A stretch of DNA of 64,000 bases from Aminobacterium colombiense DSM 12261 (GTDB lineage Bacteria > Synergistota > Synergistia > Synergistales > Aminobacteriaceae): assembly GCF_000025885.1 (NCBI RefSeq), contig NC_014011.1, forward strand, positions 1,798,001 to 1,862,000, read 5' to 3'. Below the pieces are notes generated by a model. That model was not told the origin of the DNA and did no database searches. It saw only the letters and a list, made by a program, of their open reading frames with translations. Below, piece by piece: positions 35,030 through 43,480 of the stretch. The position numbers were made by a program, and so were the translations under genes. Positions within the stretch are counted from its first letter, which is position 1; each line of letters begins with the position of its first letter.

Positions 35030-36286
35030 TTACATTCCCGCGTAGAGGGGATATTTGCCACAGAGATCAAGGACCTCGGCGCGGATGCGGGAAAGTACCT
35101 TATCGTTCTCTACGTTCTTCGCCACTTCGTCCATCCAGGACGCTATCTGCTTCATCTCGCTGGAACCAAAGCCGCGGGTGGTCACCGCCGGCGTGCCGAT
35201 TCTCACTCCGCTGGTGATAAAGGGGCTCTGGGTGTCGAAAGGCACTGTGTTCTTGTTCACCGTGATGCCTGCCTTGTCAAGGGCTGTCTCAAGGGCCTTA
35301 CCCGTTACGCCACGGCTCGTGAGGTTGATCAGGATAAGGTGGTTGTCCGTTCCACCGGAAACAAGATGAAAATCATGTTTCAGAAGGGCTTCCGCGAGGG
35401 AGGCCGCGTTCTTAACTATTCTGCCCTGGTACTCCTTGAAGGACGGCTGAAGGGCTTCCTCAAAAGCCACTGCCTTGGACGCGATAATGTGCATAAGAGG
35501 ACCGCCCTGCATACCGGGGAAGATGCTCTTGTCAACTCCCTTGGCAAAGGCCTCTCGGCACATGATCATGCCGCCGCGGGGGCCGCGAAGGGTCTTATGG
35601 GTGGTGGTGGTGACAAAATCGCAGAATGGAATGGGGTCTTTGTGAAGCTTCGCCGCCACAAGACCCGCTATGTGCGCAATGTCGAACATCAGCAGAGAGC
35701 CTGCCTTGTCTGCTATCTCGCGGAATTTCTCCGCATCAATCTCACGGGGATAGGCGCTGCCGCCGCAGACGATGAGCTTAGGCCTGTGGGCTAGGGCAAG
35801 GCGTTCAACTTCGGCAAAGTCGATGGTCTCTGTATCTTTGCTCACTCCGTAAGGAATGATGTTGTACAGCTGTCCGGAAAAGTTCACCGGGGAGCCATGG
35901 GTCAGGTGGCCGCCGTGGGACAAGTTCATGGCCAGAATGGTGTCGCCGGGCTCAAGGCATGTAAAGTAGACTGCCATGTTGGCCTGGGAGCCGGAGTGAG
36001 GCTGGACGTTCACGTGGTCGCAGCCAAAAAGCTGTTTCGCTCTGTCACGGGCAAGGTTCTCGGCTTCATCAACTACGTGGCAGCCTCCGTAGTAGCGGTG
36101 GGCAGGGTAGCCTTCCGCGTATTTATTGGTCAGCACTGATCCCATGGCGCACATGACGGCGGGGGATACAAAGTTCTCTGAGGCTATAAGCTCGATGCCA
36201 TGTTCCTGACGCTCCCGTTCACGGGTTATAACGTCAGCTATGGCCCGATCCGTCTTCTCTAATTCTTCCCATGCTTTCTCAAACAT
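35030..36286 (-). CDS. glyA: Serine hydroxymethyltransferase
   Basis: A 418-residue PLP enzyme interconverting serine and glycine with tetrahydrofolate. The family blocks [26 protein letters not shown] and the PLP-lysine segment [13 protein letters not shown] are all present. The ATG at 36286 is taken because GGAG is 8 nt upstream; the ATG two codons earlier is too close. It is third in the threonine operon and would turn the glycine formed by Kbl into serine. Confidence 0.97.
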   Translation of the reverse strand: MFEKAWEELEKTDRAIADVITRERERQEHGIELIASENFVSPAVMCAMGSVLTNKYAEGYPAHRYYGGCHVVDEAENLARDRAKQLFGCDHVNVQPHSGSQANMAVYFTCLEPGDTILAMNLSHGGHLTHGSPVNFSGQLYNIIPYGVSKDTETIDFAEVERLALAHRPKLIVCGGSAYPREIDAEKFREIADKAGSLLMFDIAHIAGLVAAKLHKDPIPFCDFVTTTTHKTLRGPRGGMIMCREAFAKGVDKSIFPGMQGGPLMHIIASKAVAFEEALQPSFKEYQGRIVKNAASLAEALLKHDFHLVSGGTDNHLILINLTSRGVTGKALETALDKAGITVNKNTVPFDTQSPFITSGVRIGTPAVTTRGFGSSEMKQIASWMDEVAKNVENDKVLSRIRAEVLDLCGKYPLYAGM

Positions 36287-36327
36287 ATACATTTCTCCTT
36301 CCACTCTATGTGTATCCTCGTTTATAT

Positions 36328-37521
36328 CTATCTCGATGATGAGATAATTTTCATTTCCTCTCCAACAAGCTGGAATTTCTGAAGGGCAAAATTAAGGTCT
36401 TCCTTTGTGTGAGCAGCTGAGACCATCACTCGAATGCGAGCTGTCCCCATAGGCACTGTGGGGAATGTAATAGCGCCGGCAAAGACTCCCTCTTCAAAGA
36501 GGCGGGCGCTGAATTTCTTGGCCTCTGTAGCTTCCCCAATAATGACAGGTGTGATGGGCGTTTCGCTATGCCCAATGTTGAAGCCCATGTCTTTAAGTCC
36601 CTTTTTGAGGTATCGTCCGTTTTCCCAGAGGCGTTTAACCCGATCTTCACTTCTTGAAAGCTCTTCAAGGGCAGCCAGGTTCGCACCAATATCAGGAACG
36701 GTCATAGCGCTGCTGAAAAGGTTGGGACGAGCTTTTTGCCTAATATAATCTACCAATTCGGCATCTCCGGCTACAAAACCGCCAACTACGCCAAAAGCCT
36801 TGGAAAGGGTGCCAACTTCTACATCGACCCGGCCATGAAGATTGAAGTGGTCCACAATACCTCTGCCGCCTCGGCCAAGGACACCTTCTCCATGGGCGTC
36901 ATCCACCATGATCATAGCTCCATGCTTTTCTGCCACTTCAACAAGCGCTGGCAGCGGAGCTATATCGCCGTCCATGGAAAAGACCCCATCGCTGATAACA
37001 AGTTTGTGACAGTTTACATTGTCATATTTTGCCAGCTGAGCATCAAGATTCTCTGGATCCGCGTGTTTAAAGCGGACTATTTCAGCTCGGCTTAAACGGC
37101 ACCCGTCGATAATTGACGCATGGTTTAATTCGTCACTAAAGATAAGATCTCCTTTGCTTACCAGAGGAGGAATGGCTGCCAGGTTTGCGCAAAAACCGGA
37201 CTGGACCACCATAGCCGCCTCTGTACCCTTAAATTCTGCGAGTTTTTTCTCTAGTTCCAGGTGAAGGTCAAGGGTTCCCGCAATGGTACGGACCGCTCCG
37301 GGCCCAACTCCCCATTTATCAACATACTTCTTGACCGCTTCAATAAGAGCGGGGTCGTTACAGAAACCCAGATAGTTATTAGAGCAGCACGAAAGATATT
37401 TTTTCCCCTCTATCTCTACCCATGCTCCCTGAGGGCCTGCTATGACAGGTATATTCGTATACAAGCCTTCCCTTTTCAACCGGTCCAGCTCTTCTGTAAT
37501 AAAGGTTTTCTTTATGGTCAT
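36328..37521 (-). CDS. kbl: Glycine C-acetyltransferase (2-amino-3-ketobutyrate CoA ligase)
   Basis: A 397-residue alpha-oxoamine synthase. It cleaves 2-amino-3-ketobutyrate with CoA to glycine and acetyl-CoA. [17 protein letters not shown] and the PLP lysine in [12 protein letters not shown] are diagnostic. It lies 31 bp after tdh and 41 bp before glyA. Ribosome site AGAGGGGGAAG. Confidence 0.95.
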   Translation of the reverse strand: MTIKKTFITEELDRLKREGLYTNIPVIAGPQGAWVEIEGKKYLSCCSNNYLGFCNDPALIEAVKKYVDKWGVGPGAVRTIAGTLDLHLELEKKLAEFKGTEAAMVVQSGFCANLAAIPPLVSKGDLIFSDELNHASIIDGCRLSRAEIVRFKHADPENLDAQLAKYDNVNCHKLVISDGVFSMDGDIAPLPALVEVAEKHGAMIMVDDAHGEGVLGRGGRGIVDHFNLHGRVDVEVGTLSKAFGVVGGFVAGDAELVDYIRQKARPNLFSSAMTVPDIGANLAALEELSRSEDRVKRLWENGRYLKKGLKDMGFNIGHSETPITPVIIGEATEAKKFSARLFEEGVFAGAITFPTVPMGTARIRVMVSAAHTKEDLNFALQKFQLVGEEMKIISSSR

Positions 37522-37552
37522 CTTTTCTTCCCCCTCTTAGATAATTTTTCTT

Positions 37553-38521
37553 TTACTTTTTGTTACATTTTTTCACTTTTAGGGTCTCTTTGAGATGGGC
37601 CAACATATCCTCGGTCATTTTATCGAGATCATATTTGGGGTCAAATCCCCACTCTTCCCTGGCAGCGCTTACATCCAGAGAGTTTGGCCAGGACTCGGCA
37701 ATAGACTGTCGAACAGGATCCACTTTATATCCCAACGTGAAATGGGGTATGTACTTTCTGATTGAAGCCGCCAACTCCTCGGGATCAAAGCTCATGGCAG
37801 AAATATTGAAGGCGTTGCGATGTTTCAGTTTTGAAGAATCTGCCTCCATAAGCTGGATAACAGCATCTATAGCATCGGGCATATACATCATATCCATATA
37901 GGTGCCCGCGGCAATGAATGAATCATAATGACCATCGGCAATAGCCTTATAGTAAATTTCTACGGCATAGTCAGTCGTTCCTCCACCTGGTTCTGTCTCG
38001 TAGGATATCAGGCCTGGAAAACGGACACCTCGTGTATCCAGGCCATATTTTTTATGGTAGTAATCGCAAAGAAGCTCTCCTGTTACCTTCGTAATGCCAT
38101 ACATGGTGGCGGGCCTTTGAATGGTATCCTGAGGCGTATGGTCCAAAGGTGTATTAGGCCCAAAGGCCGCTATGGAACTGGGGAAAAAAACCGCACACTG
38201 TTTTTCTCGCGCTACTTCTAATGTATTAAAAAGCCCGCCAGCATTAATTTGCCAGGCAAGCTGAGGCTTTGCTTCGCCAACAGCCGAAAGAAGACCCGCC
38301 AGATGAAGAATCGTATCAATATTATATTTCTCCACAATACGTACAAGGGTGTCACTTTCACGGACATCAAGAATTTCAAAAGGTCCGTCACCAAGCTTTT
38401 CTATGCCTGTCGTTTTAATATCAGACCCCACAACATGGTCGGAGCCGTACTGGCAACGAAGCTTCTTTACAAGTTCCGTTCCAATCTGCCCTAGACACCC
38501 TGTGACCAAAAAATTTTTCAC
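37553..38521 (-). CDS. tdh: SDR-type L-threonine 3-dehydrogenase
   Basis: A 322-residue NAD-dependent extended SDR with VTGCLGQIG, FPSSIAAFGP and the catalytic YGITKVTGE. This short-chain form of threonine dehydrogenase differs from the zinc enzyme of E. coli. With kbl directly downstream its assignment is firm. The GTG at 38521 is selected: AAGGAGGAG is 6 nt upstream, while an upstream ATG lies before that site. Expression probably depends on the threonine-rich leader ORF and terminator just upstream. Confidence 0.93.
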   Translation of the reverse strand: MKNFLVTGCLGQIGTELVKKLRCQYGSDHVVGSDIKTTGIEKLGDGPFEILDVRESDTLVRIVEKYNIDTILHLAGLLSAVGEAKPQLAWQINAGGLFNTLEVAREKQCAVFFPSSIAAFGPNTPLDHTPQDTIQRPATMYGITKVTGELLCDYYHKKYGLDTRGVRFPGLISYETEPGGGTTDYAVEIYYKAIADGHYDSFIAAGTYMDMMYMPDAIDAVIQLMEADSSKLKHRNAFNISAMSFDPEELAASIRKYIPHFTLGYKVDPVRQSIAESWPNSLDVSAAREEWGFDPKYDLDKMTEDMLAHLKETLKVKKCNKK

Positions 38522-38546
38522 CACCCACTCCTCCTTCATCACCTTT

Positions 38547-38831
38547 TTATGAATTATTAAATAAAATAAAGGACCCCCGAAGAGGCCCTTTATGGTATTG
38601 TTCCGTACAAACTCCTGATGTCATAGCAGTTGATGTAGTAGTAGTCGACGTAGTAGTCGACGTGGTAGTCATTGTAGTTGCAGTTACTGTTTTATTTTTG
38701 TGACCTGCCATAGGAGAACCTGCTCTCAAGGCTTGGCGCTGTGAGCTCATTTCTTCCACGAAAGAAACTGTTTTTATTTTAAGACAGGGGGTGATAAGCC
38801 CTTTGGCAAAGTTCGATGTTAAAGCCCGCAT
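38547..38831 (-). CDS. Threonine-rich leader ORF of the tdh operon
   Basis: A 94-codon frame with GGGAGG 5 nt before its ATG. Positions 47-75 contain 16 Thr among 25 residues (TTMTTTSTTTSTTTTSTAMTS), spelled with ACT, ACA, ACC and ACG and including a short tandem repeat of GTCGACTACTAC type. The intrinsic terminator falls inside the frame (codons for HKGPLRGS), and the stop comes only after it, 26 bp before the tdh start. Internal starts at the two later ATGs are possible. It resembles thrL-type leader peptides in composition, but thrL stops before its terminator. It is a regulatory peptide by inference. Confidence 0.6.
   Translation of the reverse strand: MRALTSNFAKGLITPCLKIKTVSFVEEMSSQRQALRAGSPMAGHKNKTVTATTMTTTSTTTSTTTTSTAMTSGVCTEQYHKGPLRGSFILFNNS
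38556..38591 (-). terminator. Terminator/attenuator before tdh
   Basis: On the minus strand AAAGGGCCTC-TTCG-GGGGTCCTTT forms a 10-bp stem (two G-T pairs) closed by a stable TTCG loop, followed by ATTTTATTTAAT. It lies inside the leader ORF and would stop transcription unless a ribosome is on it. Confidence 0.7.
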
Positions 38832-38890
38832 TACGTCCTCCCACTTCTTTACTTGACAGCTTTATCTTAGTATTTTAACTCAACCTGCCT

Positions 38891-38919
38891 AGTATACGCA
38901 CAGTCTTTAGAAGAAACAA
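38891..38919 (-). promoter_or_regulatory. Sigma-70 promoter of the threonine operon
   Basis: TTGTTT (38914-38919), a 17-bp spacer and TATACT (38891-38896) on the minus strand. Start of transcription is expected near 38884, about 50 nt before the leader ORF. Confidence 0.6.
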
Positions 38920-38980
38920 GCTAAAACACTCACTCTTTTTTTATTTTACCATGGCCCCGAACCGGGGCCTGTTTCTTTTA

Positions 38981-39571
38981 TCAGGTGGTACGGCACTCCG
39001 CCTGTTTTCTTCTGGGAAGGAAGGGAAGGTCAAGTTCTCCGGCAAAGGCCTCCATTCGGTGAGGAGCCACAAAGCCCCGCCCATCTTTCCATTCCACGTA
39101 GACCCAATTTTCAGGAGTGCCCCTTAAACGCACTTTTCCTCTATACCAGCCCCGCTGTTTTATGCCGTCTGTGATTATTTTTTGCCCCTCTGTGGTGTTT
39201 CTCTTTTTGACAGTCCAATATCCATCATCTCCCCAGGGGACGGTTCGGCTCTTAAAGACCCAGGCAGAATCTTTATATTCCAGATAGGAAAAAGTATCCG
39301 GCACAGGGTTTCCTTCTACATGAAGAAAGCTATGTCTCACCTCTCTTGGAGTCCCCTGATCTGAATAAGTTATTTCTTGTCGAAGCCCTTCTGGCAAGGA
39401 TTGGGAGGCTCCATCCTCTGAGATTGGAGCGGAAACCTCCTTCCCGGAATTTTTCAGGGATTCTGGGAGTTCTATTTCATCGGGTTGAACAGAACTTTGG
39501 GCGAGAGCAGCTGTTGCAAATAAAAAGATAAGACAGACAATACCCACCCAACGAAAAAACCTGTTTGCCAT
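38981..39571 (-). CDS. Secreted protein of unknown function
   Basis: A 196-residue protein with a clear Sec signal (RFFRWVGIVCLIFLFATAALA, cut after ALA). The mature part has an acidic, proline-containing N-terminal stretch, then a region with several tryptophans and aromatics (DSAWVFKSRTVPWGDDGYW, ENWVYVEWKDGRGFVAPH). No family was recognised. Start 39571 has AGAGG 8 nt upstream. It may be exported to the periplasm or cell surface. Confidence 0.7.
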   Translation of the reverse strand: MANRFFRWVGIVCLIFLFATAALAQSSVQPDEIELPESLKNSGKEVSAPISEDGASQSLPEGLRQEITYSDQGTPREVRHSFLHVEGNPVPDTFSYLEYKDSAWVFKSRTVPWGDDGYWTVKKRNTTEGQKIITDGIKQRGWYRGKVRLRGTPENWVYVEWKDGRGFVAPHRMEAFAGELDLPFLPRRKQAECRTT

Positions 39572-39738
39572 ACCACTCACCTCTCTTTTGTTTATTCTCT
39601 CATAATTTTTTATAAGTCGTCAAAGAAAAAGAAGACGAAAAGGCGATTTGATGTGTAGAATAATAAGCTGGTAATTATAAACTATCGGGGGAATTCGCTA
39701 TCTCGCCTAGCAGCCCACGAAATAAAAGGAGGATTCCC

Positions 39739-40923
39739 ATGCGGAAAGAAGCAATCTTCGCCAAGGCCCTATTAGCCCATCAGCAGTCAAAAGGGAAAGT
39801 TGCCATTACAAGCAAACTTCCTGTTGAAAGTATGGAAGACCTTGCCATCGCCTATACTCCAGGCGTCGCTGAACCGTGCAGAGAAATAGAGAAAAACCCT
39901 GACGCTGTCTATGATGTCACCTCTAAGGGAAACATGGTGGCTGTCGTTACCGACGGATCTGCCGTGCTTGGTCTGGGAGATATTGGCCCTGACGCAGCCC
40001 TGCCTGTCATGGAAGGCAAAGCCGTTCTCTTTAAGCGCTTTGCAAATGTAGACGCTTTTCCAATCTGTATCAGATCCCAGGATCCTGAAGAAATCGTGCG
40101 GACCACTGCCCTTATTACCCCAGCTTTTGGCGGCATAAATCTTGAGGACATTTCAGCTCCCCGATGCTTCGAAATTGAACGCCGGCTTAAGGAGGTATGT
40201 GATATTCCCGTATTCCATGATGATCAGCATGGAACGGCGGTTATAGTTCTTGCAGGCCTCATAAACTCTTTCAAGCTGGTTAAGAAAAACATCGAAGATG
40301 TGAAGATCGTCATGAGCGGCGCTGGTGCCGCTGGCATTGCCATATGCCGCTTTTTGCTCTCTGCCGGAGCAAAGAATGTTATACTCTGCGACCGGAGCGG
40401 CGCTATTTACAATGGCCGGCCTGAGCATATGAACTGGGCCAAAGATGAGATTGCAAAAGAGACAAATCCCAATAAAGAGATGGGAAACCTTGCCGAGGTC
40501 CTGAAGGGGGCCGATGTCTTCCTTGGCATTTCGGCTCCCGGAGTGGTGACCACAGAAATGGTGAAGACCATGGCCAAGGACCCTATTCTTTTTGCCATGG
40601 CCAACCCAACCCCTGAAATTTACCCTGATGAGGCCCAGGCTGGCGGAGCCGCTGTTGTCGCTACAGGACGAAGTGATTTTCCAAACCAGATAAACAATTG
40701 TCTTGGCTTCCCAGGCATTTTCAGAGGAACACTCGATGTACGGGCCAGCACAATAAATGAAGAAATGAAGCTTGCTGCCAGTGAAGCAATAGCGTCGCTC
40801 ATATCAGATGAAGAGCTGACGGCTGAGCGGATCATCCCCGAGCCCCTTGATTCGCGGGTTGTTCCCTCCGTTGCTAAAGCAGTGGCCGAAGCAGCTAGAA
40901 GGACAGGCGTGGCAAGAATCTAA
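39739..40923 (+). CDS. NAD(P)-dependent malic enzyme (short type)
   Basis: A 394-residue oxidative decarboxylase converting malate to pyruvate. The motifs AYTPGVAEPC, TDGSAVLGLGDIGP, VFHDDQHGTA and the dinucleotide loop MSGAGAAGIAI are typical of short bacterial malic enzymes without the phosphotransacetylase tail. It stands alone, with AAAGGAGG upstream and a strong terminator downstream. Confidence 0.95.
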   Translation: MRKEAIFAKALLAHQQSKGKVAITSKLPVESMEDLAIAYTPGVAEPCREIEKNPDAVYDVTSKGNMVAVVTDGSAVLGLGDIGPDAALPVMEGKAVLFKRFANVDAFPICIRSQDPEEIVRTTALITPAFGGINLEDISAPRCFEIERRLKEVCDIPVFHDDQHGTAVIVLAGLINSFKLVKKNIEDVKIVMSGAGAAGIAICRFLLSAGAKNVILCDRSGAIYNGRPEHMNWAKDEIAKETNPNKEMGNLAEVLKGADVFLGISAPGVVTTEMVKTMAKDPILFAMANPTPEIYPDEAQAGGAAVVATGRSDFPNQINNCLGFPGIFRGTLDVRASTINEEMKLAASEAIASLISDEELTAERIIPEPLDSRVVPSVAKAVAEAARRTGVARI

Positions 40924-40950
40924 AAGTACGAAAACGTAATCTTTACATAG

Positions 40951-40986
40951 CCAAAGAGAGGCGGTGGAAATATCGCCTCTCTTTGG
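40951..40986. terminator. Two-way terminator between malic enzyme and acyl-CoA ligase
   Basis: A perfect 13-bp stem CCAAAGAGAGGCG / CGCCTCTCTTTGG with a 10-nt loop, followed by TTTA, between convergent genes. Confidence 0.85.
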
Positions 40987-41000
40987 TTTATGGAGTAAAC

Positions 41001-42512
41001 TTATATTACTCGGTTATTCTGCTCTAACTCTCTGAGCTGCTGCTCTCTCAGCTTTCTTCTTAAAACTTTCCCCACTCCTGAAAGAGGAAGCTCTCGCACA
41101 AAACATATCTTTCTGGGAATTTTATAATAGGCAAGCTGATCTTTACAGAAATTCGCCAGTTCAGAAGACGTGAGTCCGCTTCCTTCTTCCCTTACCACAA
41201 ATGCCACCGGAATTTCTCCGCTTACAGGATGTTTGCCGCCAATGACAGCCGCTTCGATAACGTCGGGGTGGCGTTTCAGGATTCGCTCTATTTCTTGAGG
41301 GAAGACATTGTACCCGCCAACAATAAGCATATCGCTGACCCTGTCAAGAATTGTAATAAAGCCATCTTCGTCGATCCGAACCATATCTCCAGTATTGAAC
41401 CACCCTTCAGAAAATCGTTCGGCTGTCAATTCAGGGGCTTTTAAGTAGCCTGAAGCAACAGAAGGCCCCTTAACCCAGAGAACGCCTTCCTTTCCTTTTT
41501 TCAGGGAGTTTCCCTCTTCGTCCCGAACATCCAGAGAGTAGCCTGGAAGGGCTGGTCCCACCGTGCCCTCTTTTCGCATCGTGTCGTTAGGGTTACATGA
41601 AACCACAGGGGAACATTCGGTAAGGCCGTATCCTTGATAGATAATAACGCTAAAAGTATCTCGAACCCGCTGTTCCAGCTCTGGTTCCAGGGCTCCCCCC
41701 CCGGTAAGAATATACTGGAGAGAGGAAGGCAAAGCCTCTCCCTTACTCACAGCCCCGAGGAGGAAGGGCAGCATCGTGGGAACTGCGATAAGGATATTTG
41801 TTTCTGAATCACGAAGGGCCCTGAAGAAGTTCTTTGTGGGCATAAAGGAAGGGACTATCACTTCGCGAAGACCCCAGAGCATGGGCAATAATCCGCAAAT
41901 CGTATATCCCAGAGAGTGAAAATTGGGCAGCACGTTCAGCAATGTCTGATGTTCCTCAAAACCCTCTATGGTCTGCTGTACCTTCAGAGTGTTATCGTAA
42001 AGGTTTGAATGGGTAAGAGGCACTGCCTTGGGATCCCCCGTGGTTCCAGAAGTAGCAAAAATAACGGCAACTTCAGGATCCCCCTTCTCCACATGACGGC
42101 CTTGAAAGGGCGGGAGAGGTCCTTCAAGAGGAGCAACGGTCCAGGGAAAGGAAGAGAGGGACAGGGCTTCAGCCACAACCCCTTTTTCATCAGAAGTAAT
42201 AACGCCCCATGGACAAATATGATGGAGCATGGCAATAGTGGCTTCTTTTCCCGAACGACTGTTCAGCGGAACGACGGTTCCCCCAAGCTGCCACACGGCA
42301 AGGGAAAGATAGAGTACCAGAGGAGAGTTGGGAAGAAAAAGAACCAGACGGTCCCCAGCGCCAAAACCTTTTTCCTCCAGGTTTTTACGGCACTGATCAA
42401 CGACATCCAGCACATGGCTTCCTGATAACCACTTTCCTTCCCACCAGAGAATAGCATTATCTTTATCGTTTTTAAGACGGGAGAAAGCGATTTCTTCCAG
42501 GCGTTTTCTCAT
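41001..42512 (-). CDS. AMP-dependent acyl-CoA ligase
   Basis: A 503-residue member of the ANL adenylating family, close to FadD-type ligases. The P-loop FATSGTTGDPKAVPLTH, the A5 motif YQGYGLTECSP and the hinge/A8 region FNTGDMVRIDEDGFITILDR are present, plus a C-terminal lysine region (YYKIPRKICFV...GVGKVLRR). It should activate a carboxylic acid of unknown chain length. Divergent from larE. Confidence 0.9.
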   Translation of the reverse strand: MRKRLEEIAFSRLKNDKDNAILWWEGKWLSGSHVLDVVDQCRKNLEEKGFGAGDRLVLFLPNSPLVLYLSLAVWQLGGTVVPLNSRSGKEATIAMLHHICPWGVITSDEKGVVAEALSLSSFPWTVAPLEGPLPPFQGRHVEKGDPEVAVIFATSGTTGDPKAVPLTHSNLYDNTLKVQQTIEGFEEHQTLLNVLPNFHSLGYTICGLLPMLWGLREVIVPSFMPTKNFFRALRDSETNILIAVPTMLPFLLGAVSKGEALPSSLQYILTGGGALEPELEQRVRDTFSVIIYQGYGLTECSPVVSCNPNDTMRKEGTVGPALPGYSLDVRDEEGNSLKKGKEGVLWVKGPSVASGYLKAPELTAERFSEGWFNTGDMVRIDEDGFITILDRVSDMLIVGGYNVFPQEIERILKRHPDVIEAAVIGGKHPVSGEIPVAFVVREEGSGLTSSELANFCKDQLAYYKIPRKICFVRELPLSGVGKVLRRKLREQQLRELEQNNRVI

Positions 42513-42589
42513 AGGCGGCCCCTTCTTTCTTTTTTATATGGTGTTAGAATACCACGGATAGGAAAAGTGGTGAACCACAGTAAGAGAAA

Positions 42590-43480
42590 ATGATACAATC
42601 ATTGATGTTTAAAAGAGAGTTGGTGGGAGAGTTGAGCTATACTATCTTAAAAAAATATTTACCTGATGCTGTTATTAAAAAACTGAAGCAATCTCGACGA
42701 TGTGTCGTTTCTTTCTCTGGAGGAATTGACAGCGCCGTAGTGGTGGCTATCATGGCGTCTCTCATGGCTCCGGAGGATGTACATGCTGCCATGTTTCGTT
42801 CCTTTTTGCATTTCCCAGAGGAGATGGAACGGGGGGGCCTATTTTGCCACAGCCTGGGAGTTACCCTTCACCCTCTCCCTGGCCCCGAGCTGGATGTAGA
42901 CGAAGTTATGAACAACAGCAGTGAACGCTGTAGATTTTGCAAGAAAGCACGGGGACGGGAGCTCCTTGAATTTGCCAAAGGCATAGAGGCCGATCTTGTT
43001 CTGGAAGGCTCTAACGCGGATGACCTCAAAGATGCTACACGTCTTGGCACAAAAGTACTGAAAGAAATGCCCCAAATCTATTCCCCCCTTGCGGAGGGTG
43101 GTCTTTCGAAAGACAAGGTGCGAACTCTTGCCAAAGAACTGGATATTTCATGGTGGGACGAACAGGCAACAGCGTGTCTTGCCACCCGTTTTCCTGAGGG
43201 ACATCCTCTCGCGGCAGCAGAATGTTCACGTGTCGCCAGAGCTGAATGGGCCTTAAGAAAAGCAGGGTTTTCACAGGTGAGGATAAAGGTTTTGGGAGCC
43301 ATAGCCTGTCTGCAAGTTCCTCAGACTCTCATGGAACAGGCTTTAACGCGAAGAGAGGAAATTCTCGAAATAGGGATGAAAGAAGGCTTTCACCATCTCA
43401 TGCTCGATTTGCAGGGATATGAATGGGGAAGAAAGTGGATAGAAGAAAAAGATCTTTCAGGAAGGACGGAGCACATATGA
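42590..43480 (+). CDS. larE: LarE-type ATP-dependent sulfur transferase
   Basis: A 296-residue PP-loop protein (VVSFSGGIDSAVV) that builds the sulfur atoms of the nickel-pincer cofactor. Three cysteines, CRFC and TACLATRFP, match LarE forms that hold a [4Fe-4S] cluster instead of the single sacrificial cysteine of the lactobacillus enzyme. The ribosome site is modest. It overlaps larC by 4 bp (ATGA). larA and larB are not visible nearby. Confidence 0.9.
   Translation: MIQSLMFKRELVGELSYTILKKYLPDAVIKKLKQSRRCVVSFSGGIDSAVVVAIMASLMAPEDVHAAMFRSFLHFPEEMERGGLFCHSLGVTLHPLPGPELDVDEVMNNSSERCRFCKKARGRELLEFAKGIEADLVLEGSNADDLKDATRLGTKVLKEMPQIYSPLAEGGLSKDKVRTLAKELDISWWDEQATACLATRFPEGHPLAAAECSRVARAEWALRKAGFSQVRIKVLGAIACLQVPQTLMEQALTRREEILEIGMKEGFHHLMLDLQGYEWGRKWIEEKDLSGRTEHI

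Larger units (their letters stand above)
38522..38980 (-). promoter_or_regulatory. Leader region of the threonine operon
   Basis: This 459-bp gap holds, in transcription order, a promoter (38891-38919), a leader ORF with its own ribosome site (38547-38831), a threonine-codon cluster (about 38627-38690), a 10-bp terminator stem with a TTCG loop (38568-38591) and the ribosome site of tdh. A separate GC stem (GGCCCC-5-GGGGCC, 38953-38969) lies at the end of the upstream secreted-protein gene. Confidence 0.7.

Noticed and set aside
34770-35045. Plus-strand ORF of 91 codons between rfbD and glyA
   Set aside because: No ribosome site; highly basic, low-complexity translation; it runs through the glyA terminator and into glyA antisense.
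38631-38680. CRISPR-like or minisatellite array (repeats of GTAGTAGTCGAC)
   Set aside because: Only two to three imperfect 12-bp units, explained as Thr/Ser codons of the leader ORF.
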